This document shows positions 16,592 through 26,328 of a stretch of DNA of 49,990 nt, one piece after another. The stretch is from HGM04593 sp045636545 (lineage in GTDB: Bacteria > Bacteroidota > Bacteroidia > Bacteroidales > Bacteroidaceae), in NCBI GenBank assembly GCA_045636545.1, contig JAZTXR010000053.1, forward strand, positions 1-49,990, written 5' to 3'. Under the pieces are notes generated by a model. That model ran no database searches. It was not told the DNA's origin and saw only the letters and a program-made list of their open reading frames with translations. Position 1 is the stretch's first letter. Each line of letters starts with the position of its first letter. A program made the translations under genes and the position numbers.

Positions 16592-17218
16592 ATGGCCAAA
16601 AAGAAGTACTACGTGGTATGGAACGGCCTACGGCCGGGCATATACTCCTCTTGGGAGGAGTGTCAAGCGCAGATAAAGGGCGTGAAACAGGCTCTCTACA
16701 AGGCGTTTGACACTCTTGCCGAAGCGGAACGGGCACATGCATCATCACCACGGCAGTATATCGGGCACGGCGCAAAAGCCGGAAGCAAAAAGAGCGCAAC
16801 GACACAGCCGGCATCAATCATTACGAATGCATTGGCTGTGGATGCAGCCTGCAGCGGCAACCCGGGCATGATGGAATACCGGGGTGTCTACATAGCCACA
16901 GGCGAAGAGATTTTCCATTTCGGCCCTATGTTCGGCACCAACAACATCGGCGAATTCCTTGCCATTGTACACGGCCTTGCCCTGCTTAAACAGAAAGGGA
17001 TAGAACTGCCGATATACTCGGACAGCTACAACGCCCTCCTTTGGATAAAGGGCAAGAAGTGTAAGACAAAACTTCCGCGTGACAACAGGAGCGAGGAGTT
17101 GTACACATATATTGAACGTGCCGAGAAATGGCTGAGAGAGAACAGCTACAGCACGACACTCCTGAAATGGGAGACCGACAAATGGGGTGAGATTCCGGCC
17201 GACTTTGGCAGAAAATAA
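16592..17218 (+). CDS. Ribonuclease H with N-terminal viroplasmin domain
   Basis: The 208-residue protein combines a viroplasmin-like domain (residues 1-48, KKYYVVWNGLRPGIYSSWEE) that binds RNA-DNA hybrid or double-stranded nucleic acid with an RNase HI catalytic domain. Active-site acids are visible in VDAACSGNPG, the GEFLAIVHGL helix, YSDSYNAL and the last segment WGEIPADFGRK. It degrades RNA in RNA-DNA hybrids, for instance R-loops and Okazaki primers. It lies between argS (17 bases) and an LtaS-like gene (29 bases). This eukaryote-like architecture is common in Bacteroidetes. The protein looks complete. Confidence 0.93.
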   Translation: MAKKKYYVVWNGLRPGIYSSWEECQAQIKGVKQALYKAFDTLAEAERAHASSPRQYIGHGAKAGSKKSATTQPASIITNALAVDAACSGNPGMMEYRGVYIATGEEIFHFGPMFGTNNIGEFLAIVHGLALLKQKGIELPIYSDSYNALLWIKGKKCKTKLPRDNRSEELYTYIERAEKWLRENSYSTTLLKWETDKWGEIPADFGRK

Positions 17219-17247
17219 CAATAACACAAACAACAACGGCGCAGAAT

Positions 17248-19080
17248 ATGAGAGAGAGAACACTCTTCATTGTAAAATACTATTTCTCATTAATAGCTTT
17301 ATCCATATTATATAAACCGGTTTTCCTTTTAATGAACGGAGGATGTGAGGATTACTCCATGGCAGATTATCTTTGTGTCATCTTTCACGGTCTGCCACAC
17401 GACTTTGCTGTTGCCGGATATTTCACAACCATTCCCCTACTGCTTACGGCAACCACCCTTTTTGCAGACATTCCCCTAAAAGGATTCTTCAAAGGATACA
17501 ATACTATTATCGCAACAGCCATCGCACTGGCCTTCGTAGCAGATGCTACACTCTACCCATACTGGGAGTTCAAGCTCGATGCCACCGTGCTTATGTATAT
17601 AAACTCACCGTCCAATGCTGTTGCAAGCATATCATTGTGGCATCTTATACTCCTGACACTTATCTTTTCATCATTTTTTTCAGGCATATACCTATTACTT
17701 GGAGCCATTACACCGGAACGCTTCAATACCACTGGAAACTGCATCGGGAAGCGGATATTCCACTTGGCAATAGCCATACTTGCAGGAGGTGCCATATTCA
17801 TTGGAATAAGGGGTGGGACAACAGAGTCAACGAACAATATCGGTTCGGTATTTTTCAGCGACAAGACCACACTAAACCACGCTGCAGTAAACCCGGTATT
17901 CAGTTTCATCTATTCATCAATGAAGGTTGAGGATTTCTCTAAGGAATATACATTCATGGACGATGAGGAGAGGGAACTGTCATTCAGTGGGCTATACTCC
18001 ACAGACAATGAAGTTACCGACACCTTGCTCAACAAAGAACGCCCGAACATAATTACAATAATATTCGAGGGGCTGAGCGCTGGACTTGTCAAGGAACTGG
18101 GAGGCAAGAGTGGGGTGACCCCCAACATCAGCGCCCTTGCAAGCGAGGGAGTAGTGTTCACCCATTGCTATGCAAACAGCTTCCGCACAGACAGAGGTAT
18201 AATATGCACACTAAGCGGATACCCGTCATTTCCCAAGACATCGGTAATGAAGGCGGCAGCCAAGAGCCGGAAACTGCCGTCGTTGGCAACATCACTTGCA
18301 AAAGCCGGCTACAAGAACACATTCCTCTACGGTGGCGACATCAACTTCACCAATATGAGAGGTTACCTCTACTCCACCGGATATGAGCGTATACTTTCGG
18401 ACAAGGATTTCACCGCACAGGAACGCGCCACACACCAGTGGGGAGCCAATGATGACATCACGTTCGACAGGCTTTACCACCTTGTCATGGAGCAAGAAAA
18501 TGAGCCTTGGCACATAACACACCTTACATTAAGCAGTCATGAGCCCTGGGAGGTCCCATACAGCCGCATAGCTGATGACAAGATCGCCAACTCCTTTGCA
18601 TTCACCGATGAGATGCTGGGCAAATTCGTGAAGCGCCTGAAGGCTACAGACAAATGGGACAACACACTGATAATATGCATTTCCGACCATACCGTCACAG
18701 GTTACCCGGCCGGGATAAAACAGACCGACAAAGAGAGGAACCACATATTGTTCATGATGTCTGGTGGTGCCATAAAGAAAGCCAGACGTATTGACACGAT
18801 ATGCAACCAGACAGATTTTGTAGCAACCCTGCTTGCACAATTACAAATACCAAACGACGAATTCAGATTCAGCCGCAATATTCTCTCACCCCGATATACT
18901 TACCCGTTCGTATATCACTGCTACAACAATGGAGTATCATTGATGGACTCGACGGGATACAGTGTATATGACCTCACCGGCAAAATGGAGACAACAACAC
19001 CGACAGAAGGAAATGAGAAGAGAATAAAGAGAGCAAAAGCAATATTGCAAAGCACATATAATGACTTTTTCAATCTATAA
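17248..19080 (+). CDS. LtaS-like membrane sulfatase/phosphatase-superfamily protein 1
   Basis: This 610-residue protein has about five N-terminal membrane helices (to about residue 190), then an extracytoplasmic alkaline-phosphatase-superfamily domain like LtaS/OpgB. Key segments are NIITIIFEGLSAG (metal ligand Glu), SFRTDRGI (likely nucleophile Thr, near residue 316), LYGGDINFTNM, SSHEPW and ISDHT near residue 480. Such enzymes move phosphoglycerol or phosphoethanolamine groups between lipids and glycans. Bacteroidales do not make classical lipoteichoic acid, so the substrate is unknown. A paralogue starts 24 bases downstream. The fold assignment is firm. Confidence 0.87.
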   Translation: MRERTLFIVKYYFSLIALSILYKPVFLLMNGGCEDYSMADYLCVIFHGLPHDFAVAGYFTTIPLLLTATTLFADIPLKGFFKGYNTIIATAIALAFVADATLYPYWEFKLDATVLMYINSPSNAVASISLWHLILLTLIFSSFFSGIYLLLGAITPERFNTTGNCIGKRIFHLAIAILAGGAIFIGIRGGTTESTNNIGSVFFSDKTTLNHAAVNPVFSFIYSSMKVEDFSKEYTFMDDEERELSFSGLYSTDNEVTDTLLNKERPNIITIIFEGLSAGLVKELGGKSGVTPNISALASEGVVFTHCYANSFRTDRGIICTLSGYPSFPKTSVMKAAAKSRKLPSLATSLAKAGYKNTFLYGGDINFTNMRGYLYSTGYERILSDKDFTAQERATHQWGANDDITFDRLYHLVMEQENEPWHITHLTLSSHEPWEVPYSRIADDKIANSFAFTDEMLGKFVKRLKATDKWDNTLIICISDHTVTGYPAGIKQTDKERNHILFMMSGGAIKKARRIDTICNQTDFVATLLAQLQIPNDEFRFSRNILSPRYTYPFVYHCYNNGVSLMDSTGYSVYDLTGKMETTTPTEGNEKRIKRAKAILQSTYNDFFNL

Positions 19081-19104
19081 CCCTACACTAAAACAGAGAT
19101 TATC

Positions 19105-21123
19105 ATGAAAGATTCCGGACTATATGAAAAAGTCAAGAAGGCATACAAAGGATGTTTTCCGTGCAAGAAGAGAAAAGGGAGGAGTATTTTCCGCGCCATT
19201 CTGCAGAACACATTATTATCATATTCCATACTCCTACTGTGCCAGTCAGTCTTCATAACCGTCAACAGCAAGATGTATGCAGGCACATTCGACAGCAATG
19301 AATGGTGGATGCTCCTTAAAGGAAATATCGTTTTCGCCACACCGGCAGTATGCTATCTGAACGCACTTTACATTCTTCTCACCCTGTTCCCTTTACATTA
19401 CAAGGAGGGAAAAGCAATGCAGAGTATCGCAAAATGGGCTTTCATTATACTGAACGCTGCAGGCATCATAGCTAACCTGTGCGATTGCATATATGTCCGT
19501 TACACCGGACGAAGAACCACATGGGACATCTTCAGCGAATTCAGCAATGACGGCAACATTGCCAAAATCATAGGCTTTGAGGTCATGGACAACCTATGGC
19601 TTATTGCAATTGGTGCAGCACTCATTTTCGCCACATACAGGCTTTATACACCTGTCTCAAAAGAGTTCAAGGAACCTCCTCTTGTCCGTTACTATTTCCG
19701 TCACATCGCGCTGTTGGTGCTGATTGTACCGCTCATGGTCATTGGCATACGCGGTGGAGTGGGCAAGAGCGTGCGCCCAATCACCCTGAGCAATGCCAAC
19801 ACTTACGTTTCGGCACCCAGCGAGGCAACACTGGTACTCAACACGCCGTTCAGTATCATAAGGACAGCCGGCCGCAAGCCTTTTGCCACAAAGAGATATT
19901 TCACAGAAGACGAGGTTGATGCCATATACACTCCTGTAAAGCGCTACAGGAGCGCCATCGCAAACAGGAAGAACATTGTAGTGCTGATTGTGGAGAGTTT
20001 CGGAAAAGAGTATATCGGTGCCTACAACCCACGCCCGGAGGGCAGCCTTACGCCATTTCTTGACAGCCTCATCAAAAAAAGCAGAAGCTATCTCCGTTCC
20101 TACGGCAACGGACGGAAATCAATAGACGGAATGCCCTCGGTGCTCTCAAGCATACCAATGTTCGTAACCCCATTCATTTCATCATCGGCATCGCTCAACG
20201 ACATAAGCAGTATAGCCGGAGAACTGGGCAAGACAGGATACAACAGCGCATTCTTTCACGGAGCACCTAACGGTTCGATGGGTTTTATGGCATACGCAAA
20301 AGCAAGCGGCTTTGACAAATATTACGGCAAGGAGGAGTATGAAGCATCGCCCCTCAATAAAGGCAAGGAGGATTTTGACGGCACTTGGGCCATTTGGGAC
20401 GAACCGTTCCTGCAATATTATGCCGAGTGCATGAACAGTATGAAAGAGCCGTTCGTGACAGCCATGTTCACAGCCTCATCACACCACCCCTTCAACATTC
20501 CCGAAGAATACAAGAACACCTTCACCGCAGGCGGTGACCCGTTCCTCAAGTGCGTACAGTACACCGACCATGCCCTGAAGCAGTTCTTTGACTTTGCCGA
20601 GAGACAGCCCTGGTACCGGAACACTCTTTTTGTAATAACCGCCGACCACACGAACCACAGCATCGAAGAACGTTACAAGACACCCTCGGGAGTGATGGAA
20701 GTGCCCGTCATTTTCTTTTCACCACAAGGAGAAACCCCATTTGAACCGGGCATAGACACTACAATGATTGCGCAGCAGATTGACATCATGCCCACCGTGC
20801 TTGAATATGTCGGATATGACAAGCCATTCATCGCATTCGGCAAGAGCCTTATATCAACACCCCGCGAGGAGAGTTTTGCCGTGAACTACGCGAACGAGAC
20901 ATACAGATACTACAAAGGAGAGCAAATTTTGCTATATAACGGTGAGAGTGACACTCCATTGTCTATGTTCAATTTGCAGAATGACATAATGATGAAAAAC
21001 AACATTTTGGACAACGAGTGTGTTCAAAATGATATGATACGCGAACTGCAAGCCATCATACAGCAATATATGGAACGCATGACCGCGAACAGACTTACAA
21101 TAGAGAACGACACAATCAAATAA
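19105..21123 (+). CDS. LtaS-like membrane sulfatase/phosphatase-superfamily protein 2
   Basis: This 672-residue paralogue has the same plan: several membrane helices in residues 30-230, then an extracytoplasmic catalytic domain. Motifs are NIVVLIVESFGKEY (metal Glu, about residue 300), GNGRKSIDGMPS (probable nucleophile region, with Ser where its neighbour has Thr), FHGAPNGSM, SSHHPF and ITADHTNHS (about residue 515). A hydrophilic C-terminal tail of about 60 residues follows. It could transfer phosphoglycerol or phosphoethanolamine to an envelope glycan or lipid A; the substrate is not visible from the sequence. The following radical SAM gene begins 8 bases after its stop, so the genes are co-transcribed. 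Confidence 0.87.
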   Translation: MKDSGLYEKVKKAYKGCFPCKKRKGRSIFRAILQNTLLSYSILLLCQSVFITVNSKMYAGTFDSNEWWMLLKGNIVFATPAVCYLNALYILLTLFPLHYKEGKAMQSIAKWAFIILNAAGIIANLCDCIYVRYTGRRTTWDIFSEFSNDGNIAKIIGFEVMDNLWLIAIGAALIFATYRLYTPVSKEFKEPPLVRYYFRHIALLVLIVPLMVIGIRGGVGKSVRPITLSNANTYVSAPSEATLVLNTPFSIIRTAGRKPFATKRYFTEDEVDAIYTPVKRYRSAIANRKNIVVLIVESFGKEYIGAYNPRPEGSLTPFLDSLIKKSRSYLRSYGNGRKSIDGMPSVLSSIPMFVTPFISSSASLNDISSIAGELGKTGYNSAFFHGAPNGSMGFMAYAKASGFDKYYGKEEYEASPLNKGKEDFDGTWAIWDEPFLQYYAECMNSMKEPFVTAMFTASSHHPFNIPEEYKNTFTAGGDPFLKCVQYTDHALKQFFDFAERQPWYRNTLFVITADHTNHSIEERYKTPSGVMEVPVIFFSPQGETPFEPGIDTTMIAQQIDIMPTVLEYVGYDKPFIAFGKSLISTPREESFAVNYANETYRYYKGEQILLYNGESDTPLSMFNLQNDIMMKNNILDNECVQNDMIRELQAIIQQYMERMTANRLTIENDTIK

Positions 21124-21131
21124 AAGGAACA

Positions 21132-21908
21132 ATGTCAACCATCATCTACCCATCACCGATATTCGGGCCGGTAAAGAGCCGTAGGTTAGGTATATCATTA
21201 GGGATAAACCTGTTGCCGGCAGACGGCAAAGTATGCACATTCGACTGCATATACTGCGAGTGCGGGTTCAATGCCACAAGAAAGACAAAGGGTGCACTAC
21301 CCACACGAGCGGAAGTGGCAACAGCGTTGGAAGAGAAACTGCTGGAGATGAAGAAAGACGGCGAACTCCCCGACGTGCTCACCTTTGCAGGGAACGGCGA
21401 GCCCACTATACACCCCCATTTTAGAGAAATCATAGAAGACACCATAGCCCTGCGCGACAGCCTGTGCCCCGCGGCAAAGGTCAGCGTGCTCACCAACGCC
21501 ACGCTCATTACCCGAGATGCGGTTTTTGAAGCATTGAAAAAGGTAGACAACAATATCCTGAAGCTGGACACTGTCGACAGCTGTTACATCCACACTATTG
21601 ACCGTCCGACAGGCAAATATGATGTGGACACCATCATAGGCCGTATGAAAGCGTTCGGCAGCAAAGCTGTAATACAGACAATGTTCTTGAAAGGAACAGT
21701 AGACGGACAGGATGTCGACAACACCGGCGACCGCTATGTATTACCATGGATAGCTACCGTAAAGGAGATTGCCCCACGAGAGGTGATGATATATACCATT
21801 GACCGTGAAACGCCTGTAAGCACCCTGCAGAAGGCTACACGCGAAGAACTTGACAGGATTGTGGGAATGCTGGCAGCAGAAGGAATCAAAGCTACGGCTT
21901 CCTATTGA
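21132..21908 (+). CDS. Radical SAM protein
   Basis: The 258-residue protein carries the radical SAM cluster motif CTFDCIYCEC (Cys x3 Cys x2 Cys, about residues 37-46), the GNGEPTIHPHF segment that contacts SAM (about residue 97), and an otherwise compact TIM-barrel. It belongs to the group annotated as wyosine-base-like or MiaB-unrelated radical SAM proteins of unknown role; no extra SPASM or B12 domain is present. It is the last gene of the argS operon and ends 9 bases from the convergent VTT gene. The substrate cannot be named. The family is certain from the motifs. Confidence 0.86.
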   Translation: MSTIIYPSPIFGPVKSRRLGISLGINLLPADGKVCTFDCIYCECGFNATRKTKGALPTRAEVATALEEKLLEMKKDGELPDVLTFAGNGEPTIHPHFREIIEDTIALRDSLCPAAKVSVLTNATLITRDAVFEALKKVDNNILKLDTVDSCYIHTIDRPTGKYDVDTIIGRMKAFGSKAVIQTMFLKGTVDGQDVDNTGDRYVLPWIATVKEIAPREVMIYTIDRETPVSTLQKATREELDRIVGMLAAEGIKATASY

Positions 21909-21917
21909 AGCCGGGAA

Positions 21918-22385
21918 TCAGGTGAACAGGCTTGCAACCCCATAAAAGGAGGCTGCTACAAAAGCATACCTAACGAACTTGCCAAGAGCCATTACTGCTA
22001 TCACCTTATATTTGTTGACACGCATGACACCCAACGCCACCAATACAACCTCACCAATGGCCGGAACAAAGGAGAACGCCGCTGTCCAATAGCCATATTT
22101 CTGTATCAACCTGTCGGCGCGCCTCATCCTCTTCTCCGAGATATGTAAAAGTCTATAGACAGCGCCCTTGTCGGCAAGATAACCGAGCATAAAGCAGGTA
22201 ATGCCACCAAATGTGTTGCCTATTGTCGCAACAATGGTAAGGAGCACAGCATTCATCCCCAGACCAAGGAAAAAGAGAAGCAGGACCTCACTTGCTATCG
22301 GCACCACCGAACCCGACAAGAATGAGAGCACCCCCATTCCCCAATAGCCATAATCCTTAAAAAAATCAATCAGTTGCTCCACCAT
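21918..22385 (-). CDS. VTT/DedA-superfamily membrane protein, YqaA type
   Basis: This 155-residue membrane protein has the short YqaA-like form of the SNARE-associated (VTT) domain: SFLSGSVVPIASEVLLLFFLG near the N-terminus, GNTFGGITCFMLGYLAD in the middle, a basic cytoplasmic segment (KRMRRADRLIQKYG), then the second re-entrant region FVPAIGEVVLVALGVMRV. Relatives handle lipid carriers or phospholipids across the inner membrane. It overlaps the upstream unknown membrane gene by 16 bases and ends the rlmL-purD operon. The substrate is unknown. Confidence 0.85.
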   Translation of the reverse strand: MVEQLIDFFKDYGYWGMGVLSFLSGSVVPIASEVLLLFFLGLGMNAVLLTIVATIGNTFGGITCFMLGYLADKGAVYRLLHISEKRMRRADRLIQKYGYWTAAFSFVPAIGEVVLVALGVMRVNKYKVIAVMALGKFVRYAFVAASFYGVASLFT

Positions 22386-23317
22386 AACGGATAAGTTGCA
22401 ATTAGAATCATTATGAGATTGAGAGTAACAATATACACATTCAAAATTTTAGTCTCTTTACGCGCAAGGGTGTAAGAAGCCAATATTGCCACGAAAGGAA
22501 GCTGGCATATATAGAAAAAACCCGCACTGCCACCAATAACAAAACAGAGCAGCAACATATAAACCACGGCAACAATGACGAATGACAGGCGGCGGTGCAA
22601 CGATGGCTTTGCTGGCGAAGAGCCCCCCACAAAAATCACAGCAGCAGGCAACAGCACAACAAGCAGAAACAGCAGCAGCAGAATGCCCAATAAAGAAAAC
22701 ACAGGAAGTTCAACATCAAATATCGCGGGCAAACCTGCTATAAAAGATTCCGCAATGCCACCAACGCCGGGCAGCACATAAGCAGTTCCCATCACAAGCC
22801 ATAATGGAGTAAACAAACCCAGAAAGGAGGCCGCAACACCACGCACAGACAAAATGTTGGTCATTGAGCAGAACAGCAGGAAAAGCGGTATGAACCATAA
22901 CGAACAGGGTGTGACAAAAGCCAACACACCCAACAACAGGAAAGAGGAGAAAAGAGGGCCTGTTGGCTCTGCACTGTATTGTGCAAAGAGCAACAGCACA
23001 AATGAGAGCAGGAAAAGCAATGCAGCCAAAGCCAATGCCGCATTGCCTCCAACAAAGGTGGAAAGAGCGACAAACCAGAGATAGAGTGCCCCTTTCCACT
23101 TTACATTACTGTCAAAGAAAGCCTGTCTTGACAGCAGAATTGCTGCAAGAAGATACAACAGCGCCGAGAGCAGATGCGACACGGCATTGCCCACAACCGG
23201 CAGCAGAGGAGCATCGGCAGGTACAGGCAGCCAATAGGCCGCCGCAAGAACCAACATCGACAGCACAAACAGTACCGTCGATGTATATCTGCCATTAACA
23301 AAGGCTCCGTGCAGCAT
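22370..23317 (-). CDS. Multi-pass membrane protein of unknown function
   Basis: I do not recognise a named family with confidence. The 315-residue protein is about nine to ten hydrophobic helices joined by short loops, with few charged residues apart from FDSNVKWKG (about 70), PAKPSLHRRLS (about 240) and ARKETK (about 290). There is no visible enzyme motif. It starts 5 bases after the purD stop and overlaps the VTT protein gene by 16 bases, so it is almost certainly co-translated with that gene. A role with the VTT protein in membrane lipid or envelope handling is a guess from context. Bacteroidetes have several such orphan integral proteins. Confidence 0.72.
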   Translation of the reverse strand: MLHGAFVNGRYTSTVLFVLSMLVLAAAYWLPVPADAPLLPVVGNAVSHLLSALLYLLAAILLSRQAFFDSNVKWKGALYLWFVALSTFVGGNAALALAALLFLLSFVLLLFAQYSAEPTGPLFSSFLLLGVLAFVTPCSLWFIPLFLLFCSMTNILSVRGVAASFLGLFTPLWLVMGTAYVLPGVGGIAESFIAGLPAIFDVELPVFSLLGILLLLFLLVVLLPAAVIFVGGSSPAKPSLHRRLSFVIVAVVYMLLLCFVIGGSAGFFYICQLPFVAILASYTLARKETKILNVYIVTLNLIMILIATYPLWWSN

Positions 23318-23322
23318 TTTCC

Positions 23323-24591
23323 TTATAGGTCAAAACCGATGTCACCTCTGAAATACTTCTTCTCGAATTTTATTGCATTTGCCGAACGGAACGAACGCTC
23401 AAGCGCCTCCTCGCGTGTAGCGCCGTACGAAACTGCTGCAATCACACGACCACCGGCTGTAACGACCTTGCCATCCTTCTCGGTTGTACCGGCGTGGAAG
23501 AGTATACTCTCCTTCACATCCCCGAAGCCGGTCATTTCAAAGCCCTTGTCATAATGCTCGGGGTAACCGCCCGACACAAGCATCACACACACGGCATTTC
23601 GCTCATCGAACTCAACAGTTGTACCCGCAAGAGTTCCGGCTGCAACCTTTTCAAAAAGTTCGACAATATCGCTCTTCAGACGCAACATCACCGACTCCGT
23701 CTCCGGGTCACCCATACGTACATTATACTCTATTACCATTGGCTCACCCTCAACATTGATAAGGCCGAAGAAAATGAAACCCTTATAGAGCAGGTTATCC
23801 TTTACAAGACCATCTACAGTAGGCTTGATAATTCTCTCCTCCACCTTTTTCATCCACTCCTTTGTTGCAAAAGGAACGGGAGATATTGAGCCCATACCAC
23901 CGGTGTTGAGGCCTGTATTGCCCTCGCCAATGCGCTTGTAGTCCTTTGCCTCTGGCAGAATCACATAATCCTTGCCATCGGTGAGTACGAATACCGAACA
24001 TTCGATACCATCGAGGAACTCCTCGATAACCACTGTAGCCGATGAATCGCCGAACATACCGTCAAGCATATCATCGAGACTGCGCTTAGCCTCATCAAGT
24101 GTAGGGAGGATAAGCACACCTTTACCTGCACACAAGCCATCGGCCTTGAGCACGTATGGAGCCTTCAACCCCTCGAGGAAACGGTAGGCATCCTCCTTCT
24201 CGGCAGCTGTAAAAGCCTTGTAGGCCGCCGTGGGGATATTATGGCGCTGCATGAACTCCTTAGCAAAATTCTTGCTGCCCTCAAGTTCTGCAGCAGCCTT
24301 GGTGGGGCCTATCACTGCCACATTCTTGAGTCTCTCGTCTGCTGAAAAATAGTCATACACACCCCTTACAAGCGGATCCTCGGGGCCGACAACTACCATA
24401 GCAATGTCGTTGGCAAGGACAAATGTCGCGATAGCCTCGAAATCACACACAGCGATGTTCACGTTCTCGCCAACCTCTTTTGTACCGGCATTACCCGGTG
24501 CAATGTACAATTTGTCAACTTTAGGACTCTGAGCAATTTTCCAAGCGAGAGCGTGCTCACGGCCTCCGCTACCCAAAAGCAATATATTCAT
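23323..24591 (-). CDS. purD: Phosphoribosylamine-glycine ligase
   Basis: This 422-residue GAR synthetase carries out the second step of purine synthesis. The start MNILLLGSGGREHALAWKI and the ATP-grasp segments (YVLKADGLCAGKGVLI near residue 148, MGDPETE near residue 292, LVSGGYP in the C-terminal part) are all present. The length is normal. It lies 33 bases after the rlmL stop and 5 bases before the unknown membrane gene. It is the only purine gene in the window, so it is a scattered pathway gene as usual in Bacteroidales. Confidence 0.96.
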   Translation of the reverse strand: MNILLLGSGGREHALAWKIAQSPKVDKLYIAPGNAGTKEVGENVNIAVCDFEAIATFVLANDIAMVVVGPEDPLVRGVYDYFSADERLKNVAVIGPTKAAAELEGSKNFAKEFMQRHNIPTAAYKAFTAAEKEDAYRFLEGLKAPYVLKADGLCAGKGVLILPTLDEAKRSLDDMLDGMFGDSSATVVIEEFLDGIECSVFVLTDGKDYVILPEAKDYKRIGEGNTGLNTGGMGSISPVPFATKEWMKKVEERIIKPTVDGLVKDNLLYKGFIFFGLINVEGEPMVIEYNVRMGDPETESVMLRLKSDIVELFEKVAAGTLAGTTVEFDERNAVCVMLVSGGYPEHYDKGFEMTGFGDVKESILFHAGTTEKDGKVVTAGGRVIAAVSYGATREEALERSFRSANAIKFEKKYFRGDIGFDL

Positions 24592-24624
24592 GACTATTCT
24601 GTTTTACTGTATTTTTTAGTTGAA

Positions 24625-26328
24625 TCAAATATCTTTTCTCTTACCACCACGCAATGGCTTGAAATCGCCGCTGAAAGGAGCCTGACGTTTCCCATTGTCT
24701 TTGCGGTCAAAAGGTTTGCGGTCGGCACCACCTTTGCCTGCGAATTTGGCACCATCGCGATGCTCATTGCGTGCGCCACGGCGCTCGTCACGTGGAGCAA
24801 AGCGGTCATCTCTGCGGTTCTCGCGTGAACCGCGACGGTCATCGCGACGTTCACCACGGCCTTCACGTGAAGAAAAGCGGTCGTCCCTGCGTTCTCCACG
24901 TGGAGCACGACGATCGTCACGCGGTGCAAAGCCCTCGCGGCGCTCCTTTCTTTCACCCTCACCCTCGACGGGTTTTCTGCGGGCGGGTTTTCTGCGAGCC
25001 TTGTCGAAGTAAGCCTCAAGCTCGCGACGACGGCGCATTGACTCGTCATCAATCTCGCTTGAATAGTTGGCATCGTTGTTGCGGCTCTTTGAGGCACGCT
25101 CAGAGCGTGTCTCGCCGTCAAGACCAGTGAGGCGCGACTGGCGTTTCAAAGGAGAAAAATCTTTCTGTAACTCATTGCCATCGCCACGGAAGCCCTTGTA
25201 CTTGCCTTGGAAAAGCTCATACTTGCGGAACTCGCAATCCAAATCGCCATTGAAGAGCGGGACACGCGCCGATGCCTTGAGACCTATCTGGTCAAAGCAA
25301 TCATAGTTGTTGCTGATAACCCAGGCCACATTACCCTGGAAAGCGTGCTTCAGACGAGAGCCAAGGTCCTTATAGACCTGCAACAGTTTCTCGGGCACAA
25401 GACGTTCGCCGTATGGCGGGTTCACAACCATTATGGCAGGTTCCGGGTGTTCCTCGAAATCCTTGACATCGCGGCACTCAATCTCAATGCACTCGTTCAT
25501 CATTGCCGACTTTACGTTGCGGCGTGCACAAGCCACCATACGGCCATCCACATCATAGCCATAAATCTTGTGCTTGAACTCACGTTCACGGGAATCGTCC
25601 TCATAGATTGACTTGAAGAGCGCGCTGTCATAATCTTTCCATTTTTCAAAGGCATAGCCCTGACGGAACACACCGGGAGCAATGTTGCGCGCAATGAGTG
25701 CTGCCTCGATGGGCAATGTACCCGAACCGCACATAGGGTCAATGAAGTCACATTCACCGTGCCAGTTGGTGAGCATAATCATGCCGGCAGCAAGCACCTC
25801 GTTGATTGGCGCACGACCTGTCTCAACGCGGTAACCACGGCGGTGCAATGACTCGCCCGAACTATCAAAGGCAAGAGTACACTCCTCACCGGCAATATGT
25901 ATGTGAAAAATCAAATCGGGATTATTGAGACGTACCGACGGGCGCTCGCCATACTTGTCGTTGAAATAGTCGGCAATGGCATCCTTCACACGGTAGGCCA
26001 CGAATTTGGAATGACGGAACACTTCGCTGTACACCACTGCATCCACCGAGAATGTCGATGCGGTATCGAGATACTGTTCCCAATCGAAAGCCTTCACAGC
26101 CTCATATACCTCGTCGGCAGTCGTCGCCTTGAAGTGAAGGAAAGGTTTCAATATTCGCACTGCGGTCCTCAAGTGGAAATTCGCCTTGTACATCATCTCC
26201 TTGTCACCGGTAAAAGACACCATGCGACGGCCAATCTGCACATTATTCGCACCCAATGCCACCAACTCCTTTGCCAAGACCTCTTCCAAGCCCTGAAAGG
26301 TCTTTGCTATCATTTCAAATTCACCCAT
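24625..26328 (-). CDS. rlmL: THUMP-domain 23S rRNA guanine methyltransferase with arginine-rich tail
   Basis: The 567-residue protein begins with a THUMP domain (MIAKTFQGLEEVLAKEL, about residues 5-150) followed by a SAM-dependent methyltransferase domain with DPMCGSGTLPIEAALIARNIAPG (about 195-217) and the NPPYGERL catalytic motif (about 306-313). This matches single-domain RlmL, which makes m2G2445 in 23S rRNA. After about residue 430 it continues into a long low-complexity tail rich in Arg, Asp, Gly and Glu (repeated RRDDRF, RREGF, GERR units). The start at 26328 is preferred over 26346 because MGEFEMIAKTFQGLEEVL is the family N-terminus. It leads an operon with purD. Confidence 0.9.
   Translation of the reverse strand: MGEFEMIAKTFQGLEEVLAKELVALGANNVQIGRRMVSFTGDKEMMYKANFHLRTAVRILKPFLHFKATTADEVYEAVKAFDWEQYLDTASTFSVDAVVYSEVFRHSKFVAYRVKDAIADYFNDKYGERPSVRLNNPDLIFHIHIAGEECTLAFDSSGESLHRRGYRVETGRAPINEVLAAGMIMLTNWHGECDFIDPMCGSGTLPIEAALIARNIAPGVFRQGYAFEKWKDYDSALFKSIYEDDSREREFKHKIYGYDVDGRMVACARRNVKSAMMNECIEIECRDVKDFEEHPEPAIMVVNPPYGERLVPEKLLQVYKDLGSRLKHAFQGNVAWVISNNYDCFDQIGLKASARVPLFNGDLDCEFRKYELFQGKYKGFRGDGNELQKDFSPLKRQSRLTGLDGETRSERASKSRNNDANYSSEIDDESMRRRRELEAYFDKARRKPARRKPVEGEGERKERREGFAPRDDRRAPRGERRDDRFSSREGRGERRDDRRGSRENRRDDRFAPRDERRGARNEHRDGAKFAGKGGADRKPFDRKDNGKRQAPFSGDFKPLRGGKRKDI

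Noticed and set aside
24594..25130. Overlapping frames on both strands over the RlmL tail
   Set aside because: They arise from the repetitive Arg/Asp codons of the tail; neither has its own start context or domain.
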